A stretch of 64,000 nucleotides of DNA from Piromyces finnis. Taxonomy: Eukaryota; Neocallimastigomycota; Neocallimastigomycetes; Neocallimastigales; Neocallimastigaceae. Below, piece after piece: positions 30,155 through 43,207 of this stretch. The notes beneath the pieces were generated by a model. That model was not told where the DNA came from and did no database searches. It saw only the letters and a program-made list of their open reading frames with translations. How positions within the stretch are numbered: the first letter of the stretch is position 1; every line of letters begins with the position of its first letter. The stretch lies in NCBI GenBank assembly GCA_002104945.1, contig MCFH01000077.1:1-64000 (forward strand). Direction: 5' to 3'. Position numbers and translations under genes: made by a program.

Positions 30155-32106
30155 TTTTTTTTTTTTTTTTTTTTACTTTTTTTAATGATAAAAAAACACT
30201 AATAAAAAATTATTAATAAATAATACTACTATCTATATAAATAGATTATATTGTTATTAACAACAATATAAAAATTCTATAATTTAAATCTATTGTAATT
30301 AAAAAACAATTAATAAAAAGAGTAAAAAAAAGAGAGTTAATGAATTGTTTTTATACTTTTTTCTTTTTACTAAAAAAGATTATTTTTTAATTACAGAAAT
30401 ATAAATTTTTTTTAAAAATAAAATAAATTTCATCCACAATTTTATTTTAAAATTTAATTTAAAAAATTAATATTTATTTGACAAAAATAAATTAAATTCA
30501 TTTAAAATTAATTTATTTTATATTAAATTTTTATTTGAGACTTTTTATATTTTTTCTCAAAATCTTTCTTTTTTTAAAAAAAAAAGACCAATTATTTTAT
30601 TATAAGAATATCTTTTTTTAAACTCCCAATTTTTATACCATATATTTTCTATATATTATTCTTTTATTTTAAAATTACTAAAATTATCATAGGCAACACA
30701 AAGTTTTTAATTATAATACTCTAGTTTATATATATATACAATGTTTACATGTTTACATCATACTACTTTTTTTTGTGATATTCAAAGTTATTACATTTTA
30801 TAAACATAAAATCTTGTCCCATATATTACGCATATATAACAGCTTTAACAGCTTTTATTAAAATAAAATTCTATATTAATAGCATCAATAATTTTTTTTA
30901 TTTATACTACCAAAAGATAAAATTACTATATTATAGATGATATATTATGAAATGTTTAAAAATAAAATATGATTTTATAATTATATTTAATCCTATGATC
31001 TATTCACTTTTAAATGTATTTTATTTTTATTAATTTTTATTTTACTTTTTTAAATTTAGTATCAACAATTAATAATTATGTTTACTCTTATGATCTATTC
31101 ATTATTTTTTATTTACTAACTTTTATGAAGTAATAAAAAATAACTACAATTATTAATAACATTGTTATGATTTCCACACTTTTTTATAATTATTAGTAAT
31201 TCTTGTTTTATAAATGGTTTTATAAATAAACACATAATTTTATATGTTTTATAATTGTTTTATAAATAAACACATACAGAATTATGAATTATAATTACTC
31301 ATAGATATAAATATAATTATATAATTTTATTTATACTATTTTTTATTTTTTAAATTTAGTATCAACAATTAATAATTATGTTTACTCTTATGATCTATTC
31401 ATTATTTTTTATTTACTAACTTTTATGAAGTAATAAAAAATAACTACAATTATTAATAACATTGTTATGATTTCCACACTTTTTTATAATTATTAGTAAT
31501 TCTTGTTTTATAAATGGTTTTATAAATAAACACATAATTTTATATGTTTTATAATTGTTTTATAAATAAACACATACAGAATTATGAATTATAATTACTC
31601 ATAGATATAAATATAATTATATAATTTTATTTATACTATTTTTTATTCTATGTATTTATTATTAGCTCTTTTAATTTTGATTTTAAATTTTATAAAATAA
31701 ACTAGTTATTATTAACGAAATATAAATACATAAAGATAATATATTTAATATATTTGTATAGTTTTTTAAAAAATTAAATAAATAAATAGAAATGCCTAAT
31801 AATAATAGAAAAGAAATGTAATAAATAAATATTATTTTTTTCTTGTTTCATATTAAATTAAATTAATAGGTGTATATATATATATATATATAGCTGTTTA
31901 ACATTATTTAAATTAGAGTGCTTTAAATAATAAATTATAATTTATTATTTAAATATAAGAAAGACATAGAATTATATTAGGTTTCTTTACTTTTTTTTTT
32001 TTTCAATAAATTAATAAATTATTTTATATAATTAATTCCCCCAATAAATTGTAAAATTATTTTGTACTGTATCACAACAAGAACTTTTTGATGTTCTTTT
32101 TTTTTT
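30155..32106. other. Intergenic region between HTH copies B and C
   Basis: AT-rich; contains the 300-bp tandem duplication listed separately. No ORF of note. Confidence 0.55.
31047..31647. repeat. Tandem duplication of a 300-bp unit
   Basis: The sequence from TTTTTAAATTTAGTATCAAC repeats exactly 300 bp later; both copies contain CACATACAGAATTATG and end near TTATACTATTTTTTATT. I saw no differences between copies. Confidence 0.93.
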
Positions 32107-33326
32107 TTAATAATAGATTATAGAGGTTTGATAGAATTGAATATTTTGCTTTTCATATTGATTAGGTATAACATTATTTTGAATTAATGGGGATATTGGA
32201 GATATTGGAGTAACAGAAGAAGAAGAAAATGTTGGTAAAAAGTTGTTATTTATTTGATTTTTAGCAATATTATTATATAATAAATATTGTTCATGACTTT
32301 CATAACAATCATCTTCTATTCCATATTGATTCATTTTAAGATTTTCATCATCATAAACATAATCATTTGAAGGAATAATTACGAATTGAGATGAAATTTC
32401 AGGTGTTTGATATGAAATATTGGATGAAGATATATAATCATGATTAACAAAATTTTGACTTGGAATTGCATAGGAATACTTATAATTATTATTATTGGAG
32501 GTTTTTAATTGATTATGTATCATTTTTTTTGAATGTTCTTGAAAAGTTAATTCAATTTTATTCATGATAGATTCTTCATAATAACATATATGGGAATATT
32601 TTTTATCTTTACAGAGTTCATTCCAAGTTCTAGAAACTAAAGTACTCGTGATTAAATCAACATTATCATTTATTTTTAAAAGTACCATTCTCCATAAAAG
32701 TTTTATTTGCTGAGGAGTTTTAGCATATTTATTTAAAGATCTACATAAACGTTCATAATCTTTAATTATTAAAAATAAATATTAGTTATTTATTTTATAA
32801 ATTATTTAAAATAATAAAATAATGTCTTATCAATATAACATACTTGGTTGGATTTTAAATTCCTTTAATTGATCAATAATTTTGGCACTAAGTAAATAAC
32901 GATAAGCTTGGGTTCTACAATCAAAATTTAAAATTTATATTAAAAATATAAATTTTATTAATATTTAAATTTATATAATATATATAATATTTTTTTAAAT
33001 ATTTTTAAATTAGTAAACAAGTAATACAATACTTTGAAATATTCCATTTAGATTTTACAAATTCATCAATAGTATAACCTTGTTTAAGATATTCCTTAGA
33101 ATTTAAACTTTGTTGGATATCTTTAACAAACTTTTTAAATTCTTCTTGTTTTAAAAGATAATTGTTAAGTGGACTAAAAATAATATTTTTTAAAATATAT
33201 ATTATTAATATTATTATTATTCTGTTTTTTTTGTTTTTTTTTTTTTTTTTGGTTAAAAATAAAATATAAATATTTAAGTAATGATGCTTTTAATAGTTAC
33301 TTTTCTAAAGTTGTTATATCAGTCAT
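32107..33326 (-). CDS. HTH-family protein, copy C (4 exons, about 296 aa)
   Basis: Proposed model: complement(join(32107..32759, 32844..32914, 33033..33173, 33301..33326)); the donors are GTAACT, GTATTG and GTATGT. Exons 1-3 again measure 26, 141 and 71 nt. It begins MTDITTLENPLN. The core keeps SKWNISKTQAYRYLL, YERLCRSLNKY and LITSTLVSRTWNELCKDKK. The shortest tail of the three still has Ser/Pro clusters (SSSSVTPISPISP) and ends SIIYY. Copies B and C are neighbours in the same orientation about 2 kb apart, which suggests tandem duplication; copy A lies 26 kb away across the retrotransposons. The GTATTG donor is weaker than the others but keeps the frame. Confidence 0.8.
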
Positions 33327-36063
33327 TTTAAGATTTTGAAATTGAAAATAATAATGGATTTTGTAATAATAATTACAATAAATAATATTATAAAATATAG
33401 TTGGTGTTTTTTTTTCTTTTCTAATAAGATATGAAAAATATAAACATTAAAGTTTTAAAATAAAAATGGAAAAAAGCTTTTTGGGAAAAAAAATGAGAGA
33501 ATAATGAACATTATATACTATTTTTTTTACGACTAATTGTAAAAAAAATATAAAGATTAAAGTTCAGTTTTAAATTCACCGAAATATTATAAAAAAAGGT
33601 TTTATATAACATAAAAAAAATGAGAATTATTATAAAAATTCTCAAAAATTAGTCAAACTTAATTTCATAAAAAAGCATTCCATTTTTAATTATTACCTAC
33701 ATTTCTAGTGGTTTTTCTTTTGTAATCCACATTTTATTCGTAAATGATAAATTAGTTCATTTTAAGATAATTGTAAAGATACTTTTTAATATAAATGAAT
33801 TCATTAAAGATAATTATAACATTATTTTTAATAAGTCATATTATTTGAAACTATTTTATTAAATAATATAAATACAACCTATTAGGAAAATAAAAAAGGG
33901 TTTCTTTTTCTTTATTATTGGAATGATTTATTACTGTAAATTTTATTTGTTATCAATAAAAATAAACTATTTCTTTTTTAATATCCGAAAAATATTAGTA
34001 AATTGACTTTCTAATGTATTTTTTTTTTTTTTTTTCATTTTTCCTATATTAAATAATTATTTACTTTATTATTATTTATAATATTTTAAACTATTTTTTA
34101 ATATTTACTTTAATATTATATTTTATAGTTTAAAATTAAATAAATAATTATAAATATTATCCTTTTAATATTATGTTTTTTTTTTTTTTTAATATTATTT
34201 TTTATAGTTTTAAAACAAGAAAAAATAATAAATAAAAAAAGTTCCAATTACAATTAATAATTAAACTTTAATAAAAATAAAAAAACATTGATAGTAGAAA
34301 TATTAAACTTTATCAATATTTTTTACTTTGTTTTTATTTTTATTAAAATTTAAATTCATTAAAAAATGACCGAAAGTTTTTATTTTTATTAAAATTTAAA
34401 TTCATTAAAAAATGACCGAAATGAAAAGAAAAAAAAGGACAAATTATAATTTTAATATATAATAAATGGTAACTTTTAATTACCACATAATTAATAATTC
34501 AAAATAGTTTAAGAAAAAGGTTTCAAGTTATATATATTATTTTTTTTTTATTCCGTTGTTATATCTTTATTTATATATATTCAATACTAGATGATTCTTT
34601 ATTTTCCTTGATCTTAATAATATTTATCATTGTTTTCCTTTTTTTTTTTTTTTTTCCCACAATTATAAAATACCGATCAAGATAATTCATTGAACATTAC
34701 CATTAAAATTAAAATTAAAATGTATATGCTATTACTATTCTCTAGTATTTCTTCAGTGTCATTAAAATAATAAACTTTTAATATAATTTAAATCAAAAAA
34801 AGATAAAGTTAATAATAACAATTATAACTACTTTATAAAATAAAAAAAAAAAAAAAAAAAGCAGAATAAACTATTTTCTTTTAAATTATTGTATATTGAA
34901 TTAGTTTATCAAAATGTTACACTACACAAAAATAGTAATAATATTATTACTATAAAAAAAAAAGAGTATATTTAAAATGTAGAACAAACTTTTTTTATAA
35001 AAGCATTCATTTTAAAAAAAAATTTTTTTATTTTTGGAATTATATAATATTATGGATATATAGATATAAATAGGTAAATAAAATAAACTTTTATTTTAAA
35101 ACAGTATAAAATATATATTTTGAATTTTACTTATAATGTATTATGTATTATAAGCATGAATAAATCCATCTCTTCAAGATAATTTTATTGAATTACCTCT
35201 TTAATTTTTATATTAATAAAAAATGTAACATTATTTATTTGAGTATAATATGGCTTTATAATATATTGAATTAAGCCACATACATTACAAAATTATTTTC
35301 TAAAGTGTATCATAAAGTTAGAAAGAAATTTAAAATTTACTTTGTTGGAATTACAAAACTTCTTTTCAAAAAGAACTATTTTTTTCTTTTACTTTCTACT
35401 GTTGAATTATGTAGTAATAATTATAATAAAAATGATATTACTACATTAATGTATATATATATAATATATAATATATATAGCATAGAATAATGAATAAAAT
35501 TCATGACAATAAATAGTATTATATATATGATGATGTGATAGGTTATCTTTAATATATTCATCAATAAATAGTGATAAATTTATATACAAGTTATATATGT
35601 TATATATGTTATGAATAAACCATTTCGAATTATAAATACTTTTGTTTATTTGATGTTATTTCTAATTATGAAGAATCGTTGAAAATGTACTTTTAGAAAA
35701 TTTTTTACTTTGAATATAATAATAATATATATTTTTATTTTGAAAATAAAATATCTCTTTTTTTTTTTATTATTTTGAAAAAGTTTTTATTTTACCACAA
35801 TATACAAAAATTATGTTTTGAATTCAGTGTTCTATTGACATTTTAAAAAGGAATATAGGTATATTTCATACATTTTCATTTTTATATTTTTAGAAAAAAA
35901 AAATACAAAAATACAAAAATTAACCATTTTGAAGATTGGTATTGGGTTTTATTTTTATAATTATATTCTATATTTTGGTATCTGTTGGATTTATTACAAT
36001 ATCTATAACAGCATTTGGGTTTTTAATAGATGATATTGACAATTTAACATTATTATTATTTAT
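33327..36063. other. Intergenic region
   Basis: AT-rich, with a 46-bp exact tandem duplication at 34330-34421 (unit GTTTTTATTTTTATTAAAAT...GACCGAAA) and A or T runs. No supportable gene. Confidence 0.55.
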
Positions 36064-36426
36064 TTATTTATTATTATCAGTATTATCATTATTATTATTA
36101 TTATCAGTATTATTATTATTATTATTATTATCAGTATTATTATTATTATTATTATTATCAGTATTATTGTTGTTGTTGTTGTTGTTTTCAACGACATTGA
36201 AAGTTTCTTCATAGGATGGTGGCAACTCTGTAATAATTACTTGAGTTTTGGGGGAAGGTGGAGTGTATGGTGGTAGAATGTCTTCTGGTTTATTAGCATC
36301 ATCTATTACCACTTCTGATAATTGATTAGACTGTTCTTCATCTTCTCTTGGACAAATAAATATAAAATCCAAAATAAAATACAAAAGAACTATCATGAGA
36401 ATAAAATCAAAAACAGCCAACATCAT
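36064..36426 (-). CDS. Small single-pass membrane protein with PPxY motifs, copy 1 (120 aa)
   Basis: One N-terminal hydrophobic helix (about residues 3-27) follows the start, with no cleavable-signal features. The rest is a cytosolic tail with two WW-binding motifs, DILPPYTPP and ELPPSYEETF. The tail ends in repeated NNNNNTD units encoded by a TTA/TCA microsatellite. Architecture (one helix, short acidic segment, LPPY) matches three other minus-strand genes at 38478, 45459 and 46901. In yeast, proteins built this way (Rcr1/2, Bsd2, Ssh4/Ear1) bind the WW domains of the HECT ubiquitin ligase Rsp5 and direct membrane cargo to the vacuole. Membership in that functional class is inferred from the motifs; no sequence homology is claimed. 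Confidence 0.75.
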   Translation of the reverse strand: MMLAVFDFILMIVLLYFILDFIFICPREDEEQSNQLSEVVIDDANKPEDILPPYTPPSPKTQVIITELPPSYEETFNVVENNNNNNNNTDNNNNNNNTDNNNNNNNTDNNNNNDNTDNNK

Positions 36427-38252
36427 TTTTAAAAAAGTTAAAAAGGTATTATTTTAATTGCTTTTTTTTTTTTTTATTAATAGTTTTTATAGTTTTATTA
36501 TTTTGAATTGTAGCTAAATTGTTGTTTTAGGATTTTCTATTTCTTTTTATTTTTTCTTTTTATTTTGATAAACCCAAGCTTCTTCGCTCGTTTCTTTTCG
36601 TAGCTTATTACGTTTTTATAAAAATCCTTTTTTGCTGCCTTTCTTCGTTTCAAAAAAAAAAAAAAAAAAAAAAGCGAAATTCAAACGTTTTTATTTTATT
36701 TTCAAAATTTAAAGTGCGGATTTTTTCTAAATTTTAATTTAAATTAATTAAAAATGGAAGGAAAAAAAAAATTCTTTAAATTTTTTGTGTAACTAACTTT
36801 TATTAAAAAAAAAAACTTTTTTTTTATGGATGAGGTGGAATGCCTGCAAAATTTTATTATTCTTTTCGTTATTCTTGTTGTTATTAATTATTATTACTTT
36901 TGTTCTTATTATTACTGATGTTGTTACTACTTTTGTTGTTGTTTTAGTGAAAAATTAAGAAAAAATTTGAATTATTTATATTTCATTTTCATTTTAATCT
37001 TTTTTTTTATTTTCCATCTTTCAAAAAAAAAAAAGATTGTTCAATACAATGTATAATATATAATGATTATAATATAATATATAATGAAATTATAAACTTA
37101 ATATATTATATAATGTAATTAAAAATATATTCATTATTTCAATAAACAATAAAATAAATTAATTTTCCATCAATTATATTTACAATATATTATTAGTGTA
37201 TTGTACAATACAATAATATAATGAATAATATGTTACAATTTGAAATGTTTTAGGTATTCTTTCTATTTAAATAGAATAATAATTATAATATATTAGAATA
37301 TATTGTAATATATGTAATTGTATGTAAATTAATTAAAAATGTCAGTTAAAAACTTTTATAATAAACTATGAAATAGGAAATAGGAAATACTTTTACTACT
37401 ACTAAATGCCTATGGTAGTATTAAATACCACTAATAATAACTTGTGGTAGTAATAAATTAATTACCACTTTGTATAGCTTAATAACATCTTAAAATATTA
37501 ACCTTTTTTTTTAATCACAAAACTCATTTAAAGAAATTGATAGTTTAATAGGTAGAAATGAATTTATTTAATTACTATTCATTCATTCATTTATTTATTA
37601 TTTATTAAAATAATCATCCACTTCAAAAAGCATGTGAAAAATCTAAATTAATAATATAATTATAATGTATTATAATATATATTATATTAAAATAATATAT
37701 TAAAAGTATTATAAATAAACAATGAATAATTAAAAACTTTAAATATATTTTAATATAATCTAATATATTACTATAAATAATTAATATTATTTTAAAATTT
37801 ATTTAAATCATTCATTTAATTTTATTAATTATGAGTTATTCTATGTGAGATGTACTATATTCATGTGATATATATCATGTATATCATGTGGAATAAATAA
37901 ATAAATGAAAAAAATACATTTTTAAAAAATAAAAATCATAAATAGTCCTTTTCAATAAAAAAATTTTTTATTTCTTTTAGGCATTTAAACTAATAAAATA
38001 TATTATTATAAAAGAATAAAAGAATATTGTAAAAAAAAAAAAAAAAGACATATGTATAGATATATAAATTTTGTTTTATAATTATGAGAAAAGAAATAAA
38101 AAATAGAATTTTATTATAATACAATATTTTTTCATTATTATTAATAGTAAAACAACTATTAATACAATAAATACAATATACAATATACATTATTCCAATT
38201 ATTAATTATTAATTATTATTATTATTAAATATTATTAAATGTTATTATTAAA

Positions 38253-38288
<36 letters not shown>

Positions 38289-38350
38289 ATGTTATTATTA
38301 AATATTATTATTATTATTATTATTAAATATTATTAAATGTTATTATTAAA

Positions 38351-38384
<34 letters not shown>

Positions 38385-38477
38385 GTTGTTGTTATTGTTG
38401 TTGTTGATATATATTTATACATTATGATTTATATGATTCATTAGTTTTAAATATTATAATGAAGAAGATAATGATTA
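36427..38477. other. Intergenic region with TTA microsatellites
   Basis: AT-rich; TTA/TTAAA runs at 38212-38400 form a composite microsatellite. The open frame at 37990-38190 consists of homopolymer-driven residues and is not called. Confidence 0.55.
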
Positions 38478-38831
38478 TCACTCTATATCTTCTTCAATAG
38501 AAATGTTTTTTGATTTCATTATATCATTATTGTTATTCCCCTTATATTCTATGGAAATAGATAATGATGATGGAATGATATCAATAAAAGTCTCTGGGAT
38601 AGTATTACTAATAGAGTTATGAATTACAACAGGTGGAGTATATGGAGGAAGAATATCATCATTATCAACAATTGAAATCATTTGTTCATTCATTTGATGA
38701 GAATTTAAAGATTGAGAAGTTGATATACCACGGTCAACTTTTTTAATATTTAAATAATAAAAAAGGAATACACGAATTACTGTAATGAATATTATATAAT
38801 ATACAAAGATGGCAATAATAAAGAATTCCAT
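38478..38831 (-). CDS. Small single-pass membrane protein with PPxY motif, copy 2 (117 aa)
   Basis: The ATG at 38831 (MEFFIIAIF) is preferred over 38858 because the three relatives start directly before the helix. Hydrophobic helix at residues ~2-25, then a basic stop-transfer segment (IKKVDRG), a Ser/Asn/Gln stretch and DNDDILPPYTPP, almost the same motif as in copy 1 (EDILPPYTPP). A second PPxY is absent; the tail has PETFIDIIPSS at the corresponding place and an acidic end. It is likely a cytosol-facing adaptor for a WW-domain ubiquitin ligase, as argued for copy 1, with one docking motif instead of two. Confidence 0.72.
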   Translation of the reverse strand: MEFFIIAIFVYYIIFITVIRVFLFYYLNIKKVDRGISTSQSLNSHQMNEQMISIVDNDDILPPYTPPVVIHNSISNTIPETFIDIIPSSLSISIEYKGNNNNDIMKSKNISIEEDIE

Positions 38832-40123
38832 TTTATATATACTAAAAATTATTTGCAAAATTACTATATACTATCTAATATATATTCTTTTTTTTTAAAA
38901 AGTATTTTAAAATTTCTTAATATAACAAATTTATATGTTAATAGTAGTATTCAATAAAATAATAAAAAAAAAAAATAGGGAAATTACATAACAATTTATA
39001 TAAAATTAAAAAGATATAAAAATAAAAAGAATCATCTTTTATGAATTATTTTTTTTAAAAAGTATTCTTTATTTATCATTATTATCATTATTAATATTTT
39101 ATTTTTTTGGGATCCTATTATTAATATATTCCATTCATTATGTAAATTTCAATGTATTTTTATTTTTAGTAACTGCTACACTAAACAACAATGAAGAAAA
39201 TGTTAAAACTAATTAATTTATTATAAAAATTATATGAATTAAAAAGATAGAAGTAAAATATGTGAAGAAATTGAAAATAATATTTGATATTTGTTATATT
39301 CATTTATAAAAAAAAAAAAAAACTTTTAATAACGACATTCCTAATCATTTTATTATAAAAAAATTAATATAGTAAAAAAAAATTTAAATTTTAGATGATG
39401 AAAATAAATAAAAAAAAAAGAGAGAAATTCATATAAAAAGATTATATTTAAATATACACAAATTATTTTTTCCTGTTTTATTCTCATTTTTACTTTAATA
39501 TAGTATTAAAACTATATATAATGTATTGTTCATATTATTATTACATAAAATCAATATTAATAGTAATATGTTAATATGCAATTTACTAATAAAAAATTAT
39601 AAAATATTGAAATATATTTGAAAAGAGAGGAAATAGTCTTGATAAAATATATATATATATATAAAAGAAAATGTTAAATATAAATATATATACAAATAGA
39701 TTAATTAAATAAAATATATAAACAACAAAAAATAAAAAAAAAAAAAAAGGTTTATTAAACTTTACTGAAAGTAATAATATTAAAAAAAAATAATAAAATA
39801 GGGATAGTAATAAAAAGATTAGCTAAAAAAAAAAAAAAAAAAACACATTATTTATTTAATATCATATATATATATGATATATATGTTTAATTTATTGATG
39901 TTTTTATTTAATTTTATTTTATTTTATTTTATTTTAATGTATTTAAATTGATGTATAAAATAGAGAATAATTGAATTATAGTTTTCTATGATATAATGTT
40001 TCTTTATTAATAATATTGATTATATATATATATATTATTTATTAAAAAATAAAGGTTTAATTTAATAAGAAAAAAAAAAAGAATAGTAAAAATAAAAAAG
40101 TAATAAAGTAAAATATTTTTCAT
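38832..40123. other. Intergenic region
   Basis: AT-rich with TATA and poly-A runs between the small PPxY gene and the 3' end of the GPCR gene. Nothing else seen. Confidence 0.55.
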
Positions 40124-42249
40124 TTAATGACTTGAAAAATCTGAAGTTTTAATACTATTATCGGTATAATTATTGGTGCTTGCTGCTTCTTCTTTATAAT
40201 GAAAACTAATAAGTTTTAATACAACATTATTAGATTCATTATCATTGTTACATGTTTCATCTTCTTTTTTAACATCATTATTATCTATTATGGTTTCTTG
40301 ACCATTGACACTGATATCAAATGTTTTTACTGCTGAATTTCCATCTGCTTCATTTGATATAAATTTATTATTAATATTTTTAATAAATGTTGATTTTATA
40401 TCTTTTGCCATAAATCCTTGAATGATGCGAAAACCGTAAAAACAAATATAATTTATTAATGAAACAAATATATAGATGGAGGAATGAAGTATAAAATAGA
40501 GCGAACAATCTACACTTTTATTAATGTTTGTTTTATTGATGATTGTGTAGATAATGAGTAATAAAATTTCACTGTAAACACTAACCGATAAAAATCGAAC
40601 ATCGTAAAAGGTTTCTTTAATATTCCATTCAATAAAAATTAAAATACAAATCATCAAGAGTGAAATAAATTTATAGGAAAGATTGATAATAATCATAATT
40701 TGACTTAAAGGAGTTACTGAAGAACATACACTGAAATTTTTGTGATTAAAATCAATTTCATTTACTACACTGTAGGGATAAATGACAGTGAATATGTTTA
40801 CAAATAATTCTATACCAAAAAGTATAAGCATGAAGGGATATCGATGTTTATTGGCCCACTTAGAAATTTTATTTTCTTCTGGAAAGTTAATAACTAGTCG
40901 ATGAAGTATTGGAGAAATACTCAAGGTAACTCCAAAAGAAAGAATGATCAATCTAAATCGACATTTGGTGACAGTTATTTCTCCATATTCTGTGAGTGTG
41001 GTTAACATGACCATTACGATACCAATCATTGAGATTAACCAAGAATCAAAAGATAAAAATTCTAAAAATTGTCCGTACTTATCAATAAAATTAAATACAA
41101 GGGATCCCAACATCACAATGACTAATACAGATATAAGTATCATGGTTATTTTTCCAACATAAGAATCTGGAGAATCAACAGAAACCCAAAATGTTTTTGT
41201 TAAATTATCAATATTTTTGAGGGTATCTTCAGCCGTAATATTATTATTAAATAAAAAGGGTAAAAAGTATTTTCTAACATTTTCCGAATATCTATCATAA
41301 TTCATGGTTTCATACACAGGTCGTCCAACTAATTGATGGCTTTTAAAAAATTCACAATCAACTTGTTCACATACCTCAGGATCATCAAAAATTCCATCAA
41401 CAATAGTATATAAGTTCTTTTCAATCAAATTTCTTTTTTGTACTTCTTTTGACGTAATGTATTTCACAAGTTCTACCGATGCTATCCTTTTTTCTTCAGG
41501 AGAATACATAGAAATACCAACATTTGATCCACCAATAATTGATCCTGATATTCCCTTTTTATATCCTGGGAGTGTACTTGGTTTATATAAAGGATAAGCA
41601 CCATTAACATACCAACCTTTATAAAATAAAATATCACCTTCATACACTAAAATAACTAAATCTGTAAAAGATTTATAAACTTCCTCTATTATTAATTTTT
41701 AAAAATAATTTTTTTTTTTTAAAAAAAAGTATACATAGATGTATATATATTAATATAAATATCTATATTTTTTCATATTATATATATATTTTTTTCACTA
41801 AATAGTAATATAGTAATGTATATAATTATATAATTTTAAAATTATATATATATCATACCTAAGGATAAATCATCTTTAATTTTTCTTATCATATTTAAGG
41901 CATTAATAGATTCTGTACTTTGCAGTGATGGGAAAGGTGAATTTAAATCTTTTCTATAGGAGTAAATAAAATCAAGTAAGGAACATGTCGTCATTTCATT
42001 ATCTATAGATAACATACATTTTTTGATTGTTATAAAATAAAGTTAACAATGATAGTGGTAGTGGTAGTAGTGGTGGTTTTAGTGATGGAGACAAATAATC
42101 ATAATAATAATAGTAGTGATAGTAATGGTGTACGAATGATAATGATATTAATGATTGATAAAAATTAATTAAAAACAAAAAAATATAAATAATTTTGAAA
42201 TATAAATTTTCTTAATATTTTATATAACTTTATGTAGTTTTTTCTATTG

Positions 42250-42296
<47 letters not shown>

Positions 42297-43116
42297 TTAC
42301 CTAAAAAGCCACCATTGTAACTAACTAAATTTTTATTATTTAATTTTTTTTCTTCTTCAATAACGTATTTTCCTATTTCTATAAGTTCTTCCCATGTTTC
42401 TGGTGGTGATAAATTATATTTATCTAATAATTTTATATTCGAATATAAAACACTTATATCAATAGATACAGGCTAATATATATATTTAAATATATTGAAT
42501 TATATTGAATTTTTTTTTTTTTTTTTTTTTTTTTTGAATATTTATTTTTTTTATGAAAAGATATATCCATTAAAATATAAAAAAGAAAGGTATTAATATA
42601 TCATCATCATATATAAAAGGGATTAAAAATTAAAAATTATTCTATTAGTTTTTTAAAACTATTTTGAATCATTTACCAATCCTACTAATTTATTTTCATA
42701 ATAACATAATTGAGAAAGTATATTTTTATTAAATGAATTGATATGTTCTTCCGATAGATAGTCATTTAAATCGATAAAGTATGGTCCAAATCTATTAGAA
42801 TAAATATCATCATAAAAATATAAATCATATTTTGTGGATTTTTTTCTTAGTAAAGTTTCAATCATTGAACCATAATCATCCACTAATCCAGTAGAATTAG
42901 AAAATGTAAATTTATTTAATTTTACAACTATTCCAAGATTATTTTCCTTTGCATATTGATTAAATTTATTAATTAAAGGACCGTAAACATGAGCTTCTTC
43001 ACTATAAATAAGAGCCACAGCATTTAATATTATATCTTTCCCAATTGCTATGAATATTGAAAAAAAAAAAGGAAAATTATTATTACATTGAGATAGATGT
43101 ATAAAAAATAAATATA

Positions 43117-43156
<40 letters not shown>

Positions 43157-43207
43157 ACTTTTTTCTATTCCTAATAATATTAATAAAATAATGGATATTA
43201 AAAGCAT
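40124..43207 (-). CDS. Class C (GABA-B-like) GPCR with bacterial-type solute-binding ectodomain (5 exons, about 765 aa)
   Basis: Proposed model: complement(join(40124..41685, 41859..42002, 42301..42472, 42677..43047, 43159..43207)), all GT-AG and in frame. Signal peptide in exon 1, then an extracellular domain of ~400 residues like ABC-type extracellular solute-binding proteins (LPVSIDISVLYSN, SPPETWEEL, then KGWYVNGAYPLY and GSIIGGSNVGIS). Seven helices follow at about 425-446, 460-478, 488-508, 529-549, 574-598, 610-628 and 640-663, with the class C-type TM3 segment CRFRLIILSFGVTLS. The ~100-residue acidic, Ser/Thr/Asn-rich cytosolic tail has no PPxY. Such receptors are expanded in gut fungi and chytrids; the ligand may be a sugar or other small solute, but the sequence does not say which. 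The intron between exons 3 and 4 holds a long T/A-run palindrome. Four PPxY membrane mini-proteins flank the gene. Confidence 0.87.

Noticed and set aside
37990-38190. 66-codon frame rich in Phe, Ile and Tyr
   Set aside because: Composition follows T runs; no conserved segment or start context.
42050-42140. GGTAGTGGTAGTAGTGG-like run as a coding exon
   Set aside because: It lies between two well-supported GPCR exons, does not keep the frame, and similar low-complexity runs occur at 54150 and 58970.
42250-42296. Long T-run followed by A-run as a terminator or structured RNA
   Set aside because: It lies inside an intron of the GPCR gene; homopolymers are everywhere in this DNA and no function can be assigned.
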